32,833 nt of DNA from Prochlorococcus sp. AG-363-A16 (lineage in GTDB: Bacteria > Cyanobacteriota > Cyanobacteriia > PCC-6307 > Cyanobiaceae). The notes beneath the pieces were generated by a model. The model had not been told where the DNA came from, did not search any database, and was given only the letters and a program-made list of their open reading frames with translations. The stretch covers positions 1 through 32,833 of the forward strand of contig QCFB01000020.1 of NCBI GenBank assembly GCA_003280345.1, given 5' to 3'. Both the position numbers and the translations under genes were made by a program. Positions 18,117-28,302 of this stretch are shown here, in pieces. Within the stretch, counting starts at the first letter, position 1; each line of letters opens with the position of its first letter.

Positions 18117-18527
18117 ATGTCCCTCACACTCCGAGTGCTGGCGCCTGACCAGAGCGTGTTTGATGGCTCTGCAGAAGAAGTAATCCTCCCAAGCACTACT
18201 GGTCTTTTAGGTGTGCTTCCAGGACACATTTCTATGGTTACAGCCATTGATGTTGGTGTTCTAAGAGTTCTCAAAAATGGAACTTGGAATTCAATTGCAT
18301 TAATGGGTGGGTTTGCAGAAGTAGAAGCTAATGAAGTTACCGTTTTAGTTAATGGTGCTGAACTTGGCAGCAATATTGATGCTGCCTCAGCAGAGTTAGA
18401 GTTAGATCAAGCCAAAAATGAATTAAACAAATTTCAAGACCAAGAAACTTCTACGGAAAAAGTAAAAGCTGAAAAAAAATTACGGCGTGCAAGAGCAAGG
18501 TTACAGGCAACAAAAACAACAGATTGA
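18117..18527 (+). CDS. atpC: ATP synthase F1 epsilon subunit
   Basis: 136 aa, usual length. The N-terminal beta sandwich ([49 protein letters not shown]) is the epsilon signature, followed by two C-terminal helices rich in Glu, Lys and Arg ([16 protein letters not shown]) that regulate the enzyme. It is atpE in plastid-style naming. It follows atpD after 79 bases on the same strand. Confidence 0.97.
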   Translation: MSLTLRVLAPDQSVFDGSAEEVILPSTTGLLGVLPGHISMVTAIDVGVLRVLKNGTWNSIALMGGFAEVEANEVTVLVNGAELGSNIDAASAELELDQAKNELNKFQDQETSTEKVKAEKKLRRARARLQATKTTD

Positions 18528-18550
18528 CTTTTTCTCTAGAACATTAAGTA

Positions 18551-19228
18551 GTGAGTTTAAACCTCCTACTAGATAATGCTAATCCAGTTTCCTGGGAACG
18601 TTGGTTGCCATCAGGATTTTTCAAAGGAATAACAACTAACCCAACTTTGCTGAGAGAAGCAGGGCAACCATGTAATTTAACTAACTTAGAGAAACTTGCC
18701 AACAAAGCATCAATCTTAGGGTGCAATGAATTGCACCTACAAAGTTGGGGAAAGAGCAAAGAAAACATTAGGGAATGTGGCATGGCCCTAGCCAAATTAA
18801 AAACACCAACTATGCAAGTCTATGTAAAGATTCCAATCACAGAAATAGGAATCGAGGCGGCAAGAGAATTGATTGATTCAGATATTCCTGTGACATTAAC
18901 TGCTTGTTATGAATCCAAGCAAGTTCTTATAGCTGCTGCACTTAAGGCAAGTTATATAGCTCCATACATGGGGCGAATAAATGACTTAGGCACAAACGGT
19001 TCTGCCGAAATAATTTCCATGAAAAAAATATTAAAAGGCATTCAAAGTGATTGCAAACTTCTTGTAGCTAGTGTTCGAAAAAGTCATGATCTATGTGCTC
19101 TAGCATCAGAAGGAATTAACACTTTTGCAGTTAGCACTAAAGTAACTGAGGAACTATTCCATTCCGAAAAAACTTTAAAAGCAGCAGAGAGATTTGAACT
19201 AGATGCGGAACAAAATAACGCTAATTAG
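18551..19228 (+). CDS. Transaldolase-family protein (TalC/FSA-like small aldolase)
   Basis: 225 aa with a GTG start 23 bases after atpC, so probably part of that transcript. It is a small TIM-barrel aldolase: LLLDNANPVSWERWLPSGFFKGITTNPTLL is the transaldolase opening, VYVKIPIT places the Schiff-base Lys at 93 (compare Lys85 of fructose-6-phosphate aldolase), and VTLTACYESKQVLIAAALKASYIAPYMGRIND and LLVASVRKSHDL are the later barrel strands. The length fits the TalC/FSA group, not classical transaldolase of over 310 aa. The reaction is either transaldolase or fructose-6-phosphate aldolase; sequence alone does not settle it. Confidence 0.85.
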   Translation: MSLNLLLDNANPVSWERWLPSGFFKGITTNPTLLREAGQPCNLTNLEKLANKASILGCNELHLQSWGKSKENIRECGMALAKLKTPTMQVYVKIPITEIGIEAARELIDSDIPVTLTACYESKQVLIAAALKASYIAPYMGRINDLGTNGSAEIISMKKILKGIQSDCKLLVASVRKSHDLCALASEGINTFAVSTKVTEELFHSEKTLKAAERFELDAEQNNAN

Positions 19229-19260
19229 TTTCGAAGTGGCTTTGATTTTTATTTCCTAAT

Positions 19261-20626
<1,366 letters not shown>

Positions 20627-20633
20627 TTCTTAG

Positions 20634-20660
20634 TCGTGAAATCGTAAATTTCACGATTTT
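20634..20660 (+). terminator. Rho-independent terminator after the HAD hydrolase gene
   Basis: Arms TCGTGAAAT (20634-20642) and ATTTCACGA (20648-20656) with a five-base loop, followed by TTTT. It is a perfect nine-base-pair stem eight bases after the stop codon. Confidence 0.8.
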
Positions 20661-20757
20661 CAAGGGTTCTCCAACTTCCAAAGGCAGGTAACTAAAAAAT
20701 CTATTAGTCATGAAAAGAACTAAAATAAAATAATCCTAATAAAACTTAAATAGAAAA

Positions 20758-22077
20758 TTACTTCTGCAACTCTTCAACTGATTTCAAAGCAGCTGCACTT
20801 AATACCTCTGGTCCAGTTTCTGTCACCAAAACATCATCCTCAATTCGAATCCCAATTCCCTTCCAACGATCCTCAATCTCTGGCTGCCCCTCTGGAACCC
20901 TAAGACGGTCGCTTACATAAAGACCTGGTTCAACTGTAAGGACCATGCCAGGTTCGAGATTTACGGGATGTTCCCCTAAACGATATGCCCCTACATCATG
21001 CACATCCAGCCCCAACCAATGACCTGTTCGATGCATATAAAGATGGCTATAGGCATCCTGCTCAATCAAAGACTGAACTTCTCCTTTTAACAATCCAAGA
21101 TCTAACAAGCCTTCAACTAAGACTTTCAATGCAGTGAAATGAACACTCTCAGCATTCTGACCAGGGATAACAGATTCAACCGCAGCTTGCTGAGCTGCTA
21201 AAACCACCTCATACAAAGCTTGCTGTTCAAATGTAAAGCGACCATTTATTGGAAATGTGCGAGTGATATCACCGTTGTAATAATCAACCAAAGAACAGCC
21301 AGCATCAATTAAAAGCAGTTCACCATTACGAAGAGGAGCATTATTTGCTGTGTAATGCAAAACGCAAGCATTATCGCCACCTGCGACTATTGAGCCATAA
21401 GCAGGACCTCTAGCTCCTTTATCTAGGAAATGCTGCTCGATAATCGCTTGAATTTGACGTTCATTCATGCCAGGGCGTGTGATATTGCGCGCTATTTCAT
21501 GGGCCTCAGCAGAAATACGAGCCGCCTCTCTCATCCGCTCCACTTCTTCAGGCCCCTTACGAAGCCTCAATTTATGAAGCAAACAACATGGCGCGACTAA
21601 TGGCAATTCAACGCACCCACTTCGCTGAGCCCTATCAAGCTGCTCGGCCCAACATTTCAGTACAATTGGTTCAATTTTTGGATGCTTCCCCACTCGAAAC
21701 GCAATGCCTTCGGCACCTTGTAAATATTCAGCTAACAAATTGGGGAACTCATCTAAAGGATGGGCAACATCAGCTCCGAACTTTTCAACAGCCCCTTGCG
21801 TCCCCCATCGGAAACCATTCCAAATTTCAATATCAGGCTTTTTCGGTAAAACAAAAAGTATAAATCTCTCTCCTAGGGGACGATGAGATAAAAACAAAGC
21901 GACTGCATCAGGCTCATCAAAGCCAGTGAGGTACCAAAAGTCACTGTTCTGGCGAAATGGGTAATCACAGTCAGCATGATGCCTTACCAATGAAGCAGCT
22001 GGAATAATCGCAGCCTTGCCACTCAATTGCTCCAAAAATCGATCCCGTCGCTGGGAGAAGGGGCTCAAATCATTCAT
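20758..22077 (-). CDS. pepP: Xaa-Pro aminopeptidase (aminopeptidase P, M24B)
   Basis: 439 aa, full length. The N-terminal creatinase-like domain (RDRFLEQLSGKAAIIPAAS, DCDYPFRQNSDFWYLTGF, LFVLPKKPDIEIWNG) is typical of PepP. The C-terminal pita-bread domain has the complete metal set: Asp258 (LLIDAG), Asp270 (GDITRTFP), His353 (HRTGHWLGLDVHD), Glu383 (TVEPGLYV) and Glu413 (IRIEDDVLV). It removes N-terminal residues next to proline in the cytoplasm. A long gene-free stretch lies upstream (22078-22466), so it should have its own promoter there. Confidence 0.96.
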   Translation of the reverse strand: MNDLSPFSQRRDRFLEQLSGKAAIIPAASLVRHHADCDYPFRQNSDFWYLTGFDEPDAVALFLSHRPLGERFILFVLPKKPDIEIWNGFRWGTQGAVEKFGADVAHPLDEFPNLLAEYLQGAEGIAFRVGKHPKIEPIVLKCWAEQLDRAQRSGCVELPLVAPCCLLHKLRLRKGPEEVERMREAARISAEAHEIARNITRPGMNERQIQAIIEQHFLDKGARGPAYGSIVAGGDNACVLHYTANNAPLRNGELLLIDAGCSLVDYYNGDITRTFPINGRFTFEQQALYEVVLAAQQAAVESVIPGQNAESVHFTALKVLVEGLLDLGLLKGEVQSLIEQDAYSHLYMHRTGHWLGLDVHDVGAYRLGEHPVNLEPGMVLTVEPGLYVSDRLRVPEGQPEIEDRWKGIGIRIEDDVLVTETGPEVLSAAALKSVEELQK

Positions 22078-22466
22078 TGCCTAATGCACGTCCACTACAA
22101 ATATTCAGAATGGCAGGAGAGAGCAACTGCATACTGTCTCTTTATATTCCACTTTTATCTAAAACCAAATCTCAAACAAACTTTTATTAGACGCTGGACA
22201 TTCATGTCCTTAGTCGTAAGGATTGGCTAAATCTCCCAATTCAAAGAAATATCCAATTGATCAGTCCTATGTTTTACAGCTTGCATCAGGGAAGCAAAGG
22301 TAAAACTGCTTGCATTCATAGCTACAAGAGTAATGATTCGAAAATCGGAAGATTTTATTTATGGCAAAGCCTTTTGATCCAATGCTTTATGGCTGATGCT
22401 TTTTCCCTGACTCTTAAAGGTATGAATCCCTTCATGGTCACCTCCAACCTACATATCTTTTAAGGC
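22078..22466. other. Intergenic region with overlapping hairpins (389 bases)
   Basis: It holds the divergent promoters of pepP and the CNNM gene. At 22196-22222 two hairpins overlap: GGACA/TGTCC (22196-22209) and TCCTTA/TAAGGA around GTCG (22207-22222). They share TCC, so only one can form at a time. A further AAAATC-GGAA-GATTTT hairpin lies near 22340. A 68-codon plus-strand frame (22257-22463) ends four bases before the CNNM start but has no recognisable features, and I do not call it a gene. Confidence 0.45.
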
Positions 22467-23468
22467 ATGAGCGGCGAACTACTCTCTCTATCAATTCTTA
22501 TTGTGGTTGTAGTCACGGGGTCTGCTCTATGTTCAGGAATAGAAGCAGCATTATTGACTGTCAATCCCTTTCGAGTCCAAGAATTAGCTGCAAGAGCAAA
22601 GCCAATCGCAGGAGCAAAACGATTAGCAAAACTTCGCCAACGCTTAGGCCGAACATTGACTGTTCTTGTCATTGCTAACAATGGCTTCAATATCTTTGGG
22701 AGCCTAATGCTGGGTGGTTTCGCTGCTTTCGTTTTTGAAAAACACAACATCAGTGGAATAGCACTACCAATTTTCTCAGTAGGTCTAACTTTGCTTGTAA
22801 TACTCTTAGGTGAAATAGTCCCAAAATCTATTGGCAGCAGACTTGCCATGCAAGTCTCACTGGCAAGTGCTCCATTAATTCATTTTTTGAGCATATTAAT
22901 GAGACCTTTGTTGCTTTTACTGGAAAAATTACTCCCAATAATCACAGCAGAAAACGAAATAAGCACCGATGAAGAAGAAATCAGACAACTAGCCAGGCTA
23001 GGGTCTCAACAAGGGCATATTGAGGCTGATGAAGCAGCAATGATTTCCAAGGTATTCCAACTCAATGACCTAACAGCTAGAGATCTAATGACTCCAAGAG
23101 TTGCCGCTCCAACTCTTGATGGGTCTGCCAAGTTGGACAAACTACGCAGCAACCTTATCGAAAATAATTCAAATTGGTGGGTAGTACTAGGAGAAGAGGT
23201 CGACAAGATCCTGGGAGTTGCAAACCGTGAAAAATTACTTACAGCATTGCTTAATGGCAACGGTCATTTAACACCTACCGACCTAAGTGAAGCTGTTGAA
23301 TTTGTTCCAGAAATGATTCGAATAGATACATTGCTAACAAGCTTTAATGATGACAAAAAAGGCGTCAAAGTTGTAGTAGATGAATTCGGTGGTTTTGTTG
23401 GTTTAATTGGGGCTGAAGCTGTCTTAGCAGTGCTTGCTGGATGGTGGAGGAAATCTTCTGGATCATGA
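22467..23468 (+). CDS. CNNM/HlyC-CorC (TlyC) family membrane protein with CBS domains
   Basis: 333 aa. Residues 1-150 are the CNNM (DUF21) transmembrane domain with about four hydrophobic segments and family motifs CSGIEAALLTVNPFRV, NNGFNIFGS and GEIVPKSIGSR. Residues 190-325 form a CBS pair region (MTPRVAAPTLDGSAKLDKL, VVVDEFGGFVGLIGAEAVL). The family acts in divalent cation, chiefly Mg or Co, homeostasis. The C-terminal CorC/HlyC domain of longer members is missing, so this is a short form. Its stop overlaps the next start as ATGA, showing translational coupling to the GTPase. Confidence 0.88.
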   Translation: MSGELLSLSILIVVVVTGSALCSGIEAALLTVNPFRVQELAARAKPIAGAKRLAKLRQRLGRTLTVLVIANNGFNIFGSLMLGGFAAFVFEKHNISGIALPIFSVGLTLLVILLGEIVPKSIGSRLAMQVSLASAPLIHFLSILMRPLLLLLEKLLPIITAENEISTDEEEIRQLARLGSQQGHIEADEAAMISKVFQLNDLTARDLMTPRVAAPTLDGSAKLDKLRSNLIENNSNWWVVLGEEVDKILGVANREKLLTALLNGNGHLTPTDLSEAVEFVPEMIRIDTLLTSFNDDKKGVKVVVDEFGGFVGLIGAEAVLAVLAGWWRKSSGS

Positions 23469-24787
23469 AATCCACTCCATCTACTCCAGATCGATGCAAA
23501 ATGCTGATTACTCAATGGCGCAAAAACCTCACTTTTAGCTGTCTTGAAGAAGCTCAATTAAAAGGGGAAATAAAAGCACTTGATCGTCAAATAGAACGCT
23601 TACATCAGAAGCACATACGAATAGTTGCCTTTGGTCGAGTGGGAGTAGGCAAGTCAAGTCTGCTCAACGCCCTGCTTAAGAAACCGTTTTTCGCCACAGA
23701 TGTAGCCCATGGCTGTACAAGGAGTACCAAAGCAGTCACTTGGAATCAAACAGTTCAAGCCTTAAAAAAAGTTGAGCTTATAGACACCCCTGGTATTGAT
23801 GAAATTTCTGCTGAAGGCAGAGCCCGCCTAGCTTCTCGAATAGCAACACAAGCAGACTTCATAATGCTTGTGCTTAATAGCGATATCACAAGTGTCGAAC
23901 TAGAGGCACTGCAAGTACTCCTAAAAAGTGGTAAGCCTGTTCAATTAGTTCTCAATTGTTGTGATCAATGGTCAAAGGATGAACTCACAAAGTTGATTCA
24001 AAGTATTAGTGCACGTTTGCCTGCTTGTGCGCGCAAACTAAAACTGCAAGTAGTCGCTGCTGCCCCACGCAAAGCACATATTCAGAAAAATGGCTTTGTT
24101 CGTAGCCATAGATCAAAACCAATAATTAGCTCACTTCAAAATGCATTAATCAATCTTTTAGAAGGGCAAGGTGAGTTGCTTTTGGCACTTAATACACTTA
24201 GACAAGCAGACCATTTCTATAACTCTTTAAAGAAAGGACGTCTAACTCGTAGCAGATCAGCAGCGCAAGGCTTGATAGGAAAATTTGCAGCAATTAAAGC
24301 CTCTGGAGTGGCTGCAAGTCCGCTTTTGATGCTTGATTTTGCAGGTGGACTCGCATGTGACGCAGCTCTTGTGATCCAACTCAGCAAACTTTATGGATTA
24401 CAAATGGGTGGTCATGGAGCAAGACAAATGATGAAAAGACTCTCTTTGCACAATTCATTCCTTGGTGGAACGCAACTTGGCATCCAATTCATCTTAGGAA
24501 TAATGCGCCAACTTCTAATAATTGCGACCCCTGTCACAGCAGGAATAAGCCTGGGAGCAGCAGCTCCGGTTGCATTAGCACAAGCTGCTCTTGCGGTTCA
24601 TACAACTCAACTAACAGGTCGCCTGGCTGCCAAAGAACTGCTATTGGGGAGTCAGCACAGGGAATTTCATCCAAAAGCAATGCTGAAGCGGCTTGCTGCT
24701 CATGATCCAGAAGTAAAGCAATGGCTTGGTAGCTGGCCAGGAGTAAAGACAAGAAAACTGAACAAACTAATTTCTCTTCTACCGTGA
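23465..24787 (+). CDS. Era-like GTPase with C-terminal hydrophobic (DUF697-type) region
   Basis: 440 aa from ATG at 23465, which overlaps the previous stop; an upstream in-frame ATG at 23441 gives eight more residues but is less likely. G-domain motifs are P-loop GRVGVGKSS (57-65), a switch Thr in HGCTRSTKAV, DTPG (107-110), and NCCD (164-167) in place of NKxD, so guanine specificity may be altered. The C-terminal third is hydrophobic and Ala/Gly rich (LLMLDFAGGLACDAALVIQL, LLIIATPVTAGISLGAAAPVALAQ), fitting a membrane-associating DUF697-type region. It ends overlapping nadD. Role unknown; membrane-linked GTPases of this type are widespread in cyanobacteria. Confidence 0.82.
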   Translation: MKSTPSTPDRCKMLITQWRKNLTFSCLEEAQLKGEIKALDRQIERLHQKHIRIVAFGRVGVGKSSLLNALLKKPFFATDVAHGCTRSTKAVTWNQTVQALKKVELIDTPGIDEISAEGRARLASRIATQADFIMLVLNSDITSVELEALQVLLKSGKPVQLVLNCCDQWSKDELTKLIQSISARLPACARKLKLQVVAAAPRKAHIQKNGFVRSHRSKPIISSLQNALINLLEGQGELLLALNTLRQADHFYNSLKKGRLTRSRSAAQGLIGKFAAIKASGVAASPLLMLDFAGGLACDAALVIQLSKLYGLQMGGHGARQMMKRLSLHNSFLGGTQLGIQFILGIMRQLLIIATPVTAGISLGAAAPVALAQAALAVHTTQLTGRLAAKELLLGSQHREFHPKAMLKRLAAHDPEVKQWLGSWPGVKTRKLNKLISLLP

Positions 24788-25371
24788 GAATCCCATTTGG
24801 TCCGATTGCCCTGTTAGGGACAAGTGCCGACCCTCCAACTTATGGCCATCAGGCACTTCTCAAAGGGTTACTAACCCTTTTCCCTAAGGTTGCAACATGG
24901 GCCAGTGATAATCCTTTAAAAACACATGGAGCTTCTCTTGAAAAGCGACATGCACTACTCGAAGCACTTGTAAAAGGCATTTCCGATCCAAATCTAGAGC
25001 TTGTTCAAGAGCTCAGCAGTCCTTGGACAATAAATACTCTGGAGAAAGCTAATGAGCTTTGGCCTCAATCAGAATTGGTATTTGTGATAGGTAGTGATCT
25101 GGCTCAGCAATTGCCTAATTGGCTTCAAGCTCAAGCTTTACTCAAGAAGGCTCGTCTTGGCATTGCACCTCGTCAAGGCTGGCCAATTAACAGAAACCAC
25201 ATAAGTGATCTTCAATCTTTAGGTGGACGAATCGATCTTTTACCTCTAACAATTCCAGCAACATCAAGCTCAACAGTGCGAAATAAACCTGAAATATCAC
25301 AAATACCCACAGAGATTTTACCCATGCTGCTAGAGCAAAATCTTTACGGCCTCACCACTAATTTGCAATGA
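24784..25371 (+). CDS. nadD: Nicotinate-nucleotide adenylyltransferase
   Basis: 195 aa from a GTG at 24784 overlapping the GTPase stop by four bases. IALLGTSADPPTYGHQALL is the nucleotidyltransferase (T/H)xGH region (usually GGxFDPxHxGH; here the first His of the family is Thr19 and the TyrGlyHis22 part is kept), FVIGSDLAQQLPNW is the NadD-type substrate loop, and SSSTVRN near residue 162 is the ISSTxIR-like motif. It joins ATP to nicotinate mononucleotide. nadE follows with a four-base overlap, giving consecutive steps of NAD synthesis from one mRNA. Confidence 0.9.
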   Translation: MRIPFGPIALLGTSADPPTYGHQALLKGLLTLFPKVATWASDNPLKTHGASLEKRHALLEALVKGISDPNLELVQELSSPWTINTLEKANELWPQSELVFVIGSDLAQQLPNWLQAQALLKKARLGIAPRQGWPINRNHISDLQSLGGRIDLLPLTIPATSSSTVRNKPEISQIPTEILPMLLEQNLYGLTTNLQ

Positions 25372-27062
25372 GGCTTGCCTTAGCCCAACTCAACCCCTTA
25401 ATAGGTGACCTCCAAGGGAACGGCGCAAGCATCTTGGCCGCGTGTATTAAAGCGACAAAACAAAAAGTTGATCTTTTAATTACTCCAGAATTGTCTCTAT
25501 GGGGATACCCCCCGCGAGATCTTCTCCTTAATCAGCAACTCCTCGCTCAGCAAAAAGAAATTCTTGATGAGCTGAGTAAAACCTTGGGAATAGAAGCTCC
25601 CAACTTAAAAGTGCTAATAGGAATTGCCGAACCAACCCCAGACTTACAATTACCGAATTTATACAATTCGGCAGCCCTTATAGAGAACTCAGCTTGGAAA
25701 GTAGTCGCACAAAAACAACTACTACCTACCTATGATGTCTTCGATGAAAAGAGATATTTTCGCCCATCACAAACACCTGGAATAGTCGATCTAAAAGTTG
25801 CGAATAAAAACTGGCGTTTAGGTATCACCATCTGCGAAGACCTATGGGTGGAGGAAGAATTACAAGGCAATCGAACAGCAGGGCCAGACCCAATTGAAAA
25901 ACTAATCCCAGAAAAGCTTGATTTATTAATTAATCTATCTGCCTCTCCATTCAGCCACAACAAAGAAAGCTTGCGACAAAAGTTAGCTTTGAAAGCAGTG
26001 AAGCGAGTTAACTGCCCTTTGGTATACCTCAATCAAGTAGGCGGTAATGATGAACTTGTGTTTGATGGTGCAAGTTTCGTAGTTAATTCGCATGGGAAGC
26101 TTGTGTTCAAACTGCCAAGCTGTAGAGAAGAAATGGCGATTTGGGATCAAACATCACAAAGCACTCCTTTACCCTTTAATTCATCAACTCCTGAGGAAAA
26201 ACTATTCCATGCACTTGTCCTGGGACTTCGTGACTACGCAATTAAGTGTGGGTTTACCAAAGTAATTCTAGGGCTTAGTGGAGGTATCGACTCAGCATTG
26301 GTAGCCATTATTGCTGCTGCTGCTTTAGGTGCTAAAAAAGTCACTGCAGTCATGATGCCATCACCTTGGAGCTCCGAAGGGTCTTCAAAAGATGCTTTAA
26401 AGCTTATTAAAAGAATCGGCTTAAAACAGTGCACAATACCTATTAATGAGCTCATGAAGGTCTACGAGTCCGCTTTAACAAAGTCGCTTAACCAGCCACC
26501 AAAAGGAATAACTGCTGAAAATCTTCAATCCAGAATCAGGGGAACTCTCTTGATGGCAATAGCAAACCAACAAGGACAACTACTTCTCTCAACTGGAAAC
26601 AAATCTGAACTAGCTGTTGGCTATTGCACTCTTTATGGAGATATGAATGGTGGTCTCTCCGTTCTAGGAGATTTATACAAAACTTCTGTATTTGATATAT
26701 GCAGATGGCTCGATAGTTCACAATCTAAAAAATGCCGAGAAGAATTAGGCTTACCCATGACAGGAGAGTTAATAAGCGCGGAGATTCTTTTGAAGCCTCC
26801 TAGCGCCGAACTTCGACCTGGACAACTTGATACAGACTCACTACCTGAATATTCACTTCTAGACCCAATTCTTAAGGCTCTCATCGAAGAGCAGATCGAC
26901 CCCAAAGAACTAGTAAAAAGCGGACACAATGAAGCATTAATCTCAAAAGTACAAACACTGCTGCAAAAAGCAGAATTCAAAAGACGCCAAGCACCTCCTC
27001 TCCTTAAACTAAGTAATAAAGCATTTGGTACTGGCTGGAGAAAACCTATAGCTACCAAATGA
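25368..27062 (+). CDS. nadE: Glutamine-dependent NAD+ synthetase
   Basis: 564 aa, two-domain enzyme. The N-terminal nitrilase-type glutaminase has its triad Glu41 (TPELSLWGYPP), Lys116 (QKQLLPTYDVFDEKRYF) and Cys156 (ITICEDLWVE). The C-terminal synthetase has the PP-loop LGLSGGIDSALV (302-313), STGNKSELAVGYCTLYGDMNGG and the late KRRQAPPLLKLSNKAFGTGWR. It amidates deamido-NAD using ammonia released from glutamine. The ATG overlaps the nadD stop (ATGA). ald starts 63 bases later, with a pair of overlapping hairpins in that gap. Confidence 0.97.
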   Translation: MRLALAQLNPLIGDLQGNGASILAACIKATKQKVDLLITPELSLWGYPPRDLLLNQQLLAQQKEILDELSKTLGIEAPNLKVLIGIAEPTPDLQLPNLYNSAALIENSAWKVVAQKQLLPTYDVFDEKRYFRPSQTPGIVDLKVANKNWRLGITICEDLWVEEELQGNRTAGPDPIEKLIPEKLDLLINLSASPFSHNKESLRQKLALKAVKRVNCPLVYLNQVGGNDELVFDGASFVVNSHGKLVFKLPSCREEMAIWDQTSQSTPLPFNSSTPEEKLFHALVLGLRDYAIKCGFTKVILGLSGGIDSALVAIIAAAALGAKKVTAVMMPSPWSSEGSSKDALKLIKRIGLKQCTIPINELMKVYESALTKSLNQPPKGITAENLQSRIRGTLLMAIANQQGQLLLSTGNKSELAVGYCTLYGDMNGGLSVLGDLYKTSVFDICRWLDSSQSKKCREELGLPMTGELISAEILLKPPSAELRPGQLDTDSLPEYSLLDPILKALIEEQIDPKELVKSGHNEALISKVQTLLQKAEFKRRQAPPLLKLSNKAFGTGWRKPIATK

Positions 27063-27077
27063 TTTAAAACAAAGGCT

Positions 27078-27104
27078 AGCCAGACTCACCTGGCTTGTGC
27101 AAGC
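27078..27104 (+). promoter_or_regulatory. Two mutually exclusive hairpins upstream of ald
   Basis: AGCCAG (27078-27083) pairs with CTGGCT (27090-27095); GCTTG (27093-27097) pairs with CAAGC (27100-27104). The two share GCT, so they compete. They lie 21 bases before the ald ATG and are not followed by a T run. This is the layout of a leader switch, but no ligand or binding protein is suggested by the sequence. Confidence 0.4.
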
Positions 27105-27125
27105 TAATAGAAATCACAATTTTTC

Positions 27126-28265
27126 ATGCCAGCCTCAGTTCTATCATCTCCGATGGCCAGCATTGGAGTGCCAACCGAAATCAAAGCGGATGAGCTGCGA
27201 GTAGCTCTTACTCCTGATGGGATACGAGAACTCGTCATTCAAGGCCTAGAAATACGAGTTCAAGCAGGTGCTGGAACTGGCGCAGGTATCGGGGATGAGG
27301 CTTTTGCAGCAGCAGGCGCAAAAATTGTTAGCCGTGAGGAGGCTTGGGCTGCTCATTTAGTAGTAAAGGTCAAAGAGCCACAAGAAGAAGAATTTGAACT
27401 ACTCAGAGAAGATATGGTGCTTTTTACCTACCTTCACCTTGCTGCATATCCGAAAGTAGGAGAAGCACTTATTAACGCAGGGACAACTGGAATTGGCTAT
27501 GAAACCGTTCAAATGGAAAACGGGAGCCTGCCTCTATTAGCACCAATGAGTGAAATTGCAGGGCGACTTGCAGCTCAAGTAGGAGCCCATCTATTAGAAA
27601 GACCACATGGTGGAAGTGGCGTCCTCATAGGAGGTTGTACTGGCGTTAGGCCAGCCAGGGTAATTGTTCTTGGAGCAGGGACAGTTGGCTGGAACGCCGC
27701 AAGGCTTGCTGCCGCTATGGATGCAGAAGTAATGCTTCTCGATCGATCTCCCGAAAGACTCCGTAACTTGGAGTCAGACAGACGAGGAAGATTAACGAGT
27801 GTTGTTAGTAGCAGAGGTTTACTAGAAAGACTGATCCCAACTACCGATCTTTTAATTGGTGCAGTCTTAACACCTGGGGGAAGGGCTCCTACTCTTGTCG
27901 ACGAACAAATGGTTAAGCAGATGAAACCTAACTCTGTAATAGTTGACGTTGCAATAGACCAGGGTGGATGTGTAGCCACCAGTGTTGAAACTACTCACAC
28001 AGATCCAACCGTAACAATTCACGGCGTTCAGCATTACGCCGTTGGGAATATGCCAGGTGCTGTCCCATTCACATCTACAGAAGCATTGGTAAGCGTTACC
28101 CTCCCATACATTCTTGGAATAGCCGGTCGTGGCCTTGAAGAAGCGGTAACTGAACGCCCAGAACTCCTTTCAGGGCTAAATACAGTTCGTGGCTCTGTAT
28201 GCCATCCAGGCGTAGCTAAAGCACTAGATATTGCTCCCAGGCATCCGATGGCTTGCTTACGTTAA
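27126..28265 (+). CDS. ald: Alanine dehydrogenase
   Basis: 379 aa. IGVPTEIKADELRVALTPDGI opens the family; the substrate Arg25 and Lys82 (VKVKEP), catalytic His104 (TYLHLAAYP) and the NAD fold VIVLGAGTVGWNAARLAAAM are present, as are VIVDVAIDQGGC and the GNMPGAVPFTST segment. It interconverts alanine with pyruvate and ammonia using NAD. The core begins at Met10, so a start at 27153 is an alternative. It lies downstream of nadE and could share its mRNA, but the hairpins in the 63-base gap suggest separate control. Confidence 0.95.
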   Translation: MPASVLSSPMASIGVPTEIKADELRVALTPDGIRELVIQGLEIRVQAGAGTGAGIGDEAFAAAGAKIVSREEAWAAHLVVKVKEPQEEEFELLREDMVLFTYLHLAAYPKVGEALINAGTTGIGYETVQMENGSLPLLAPMSEIAGRLAAQVGAHLLERPHGGSGVLIGGCTGVRPARVIVLGAGTVGWNAARLAAAMDAEVMLLDRSPERLRNLESDRRGRLTSVVSSRGLLERLIPTTDLLIGAVLTPGGRAPTLVDEQMVKQMKPNSVIVDVAIDQGGCVATSVETTHTDPTVTIHGVQHYAVGNMPGAVPFTSTEALVSVTLPYILGIAGRGLEEAVTERPELLSGLNTVRGSVCHPGVAKALDIAPRHPMACLR

Positions 28266-28302
28266 AGCTGATATAAAAAAGTCAATTAGAGTCATTTACC
28301 TA

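Noticed and set aside
22257-22463. 68-codon plus-strand frame before the CNNM gene
   Set aside because: No good ribosome site, no domain and a composition like the surrounding intergenic DNA; probably chance.
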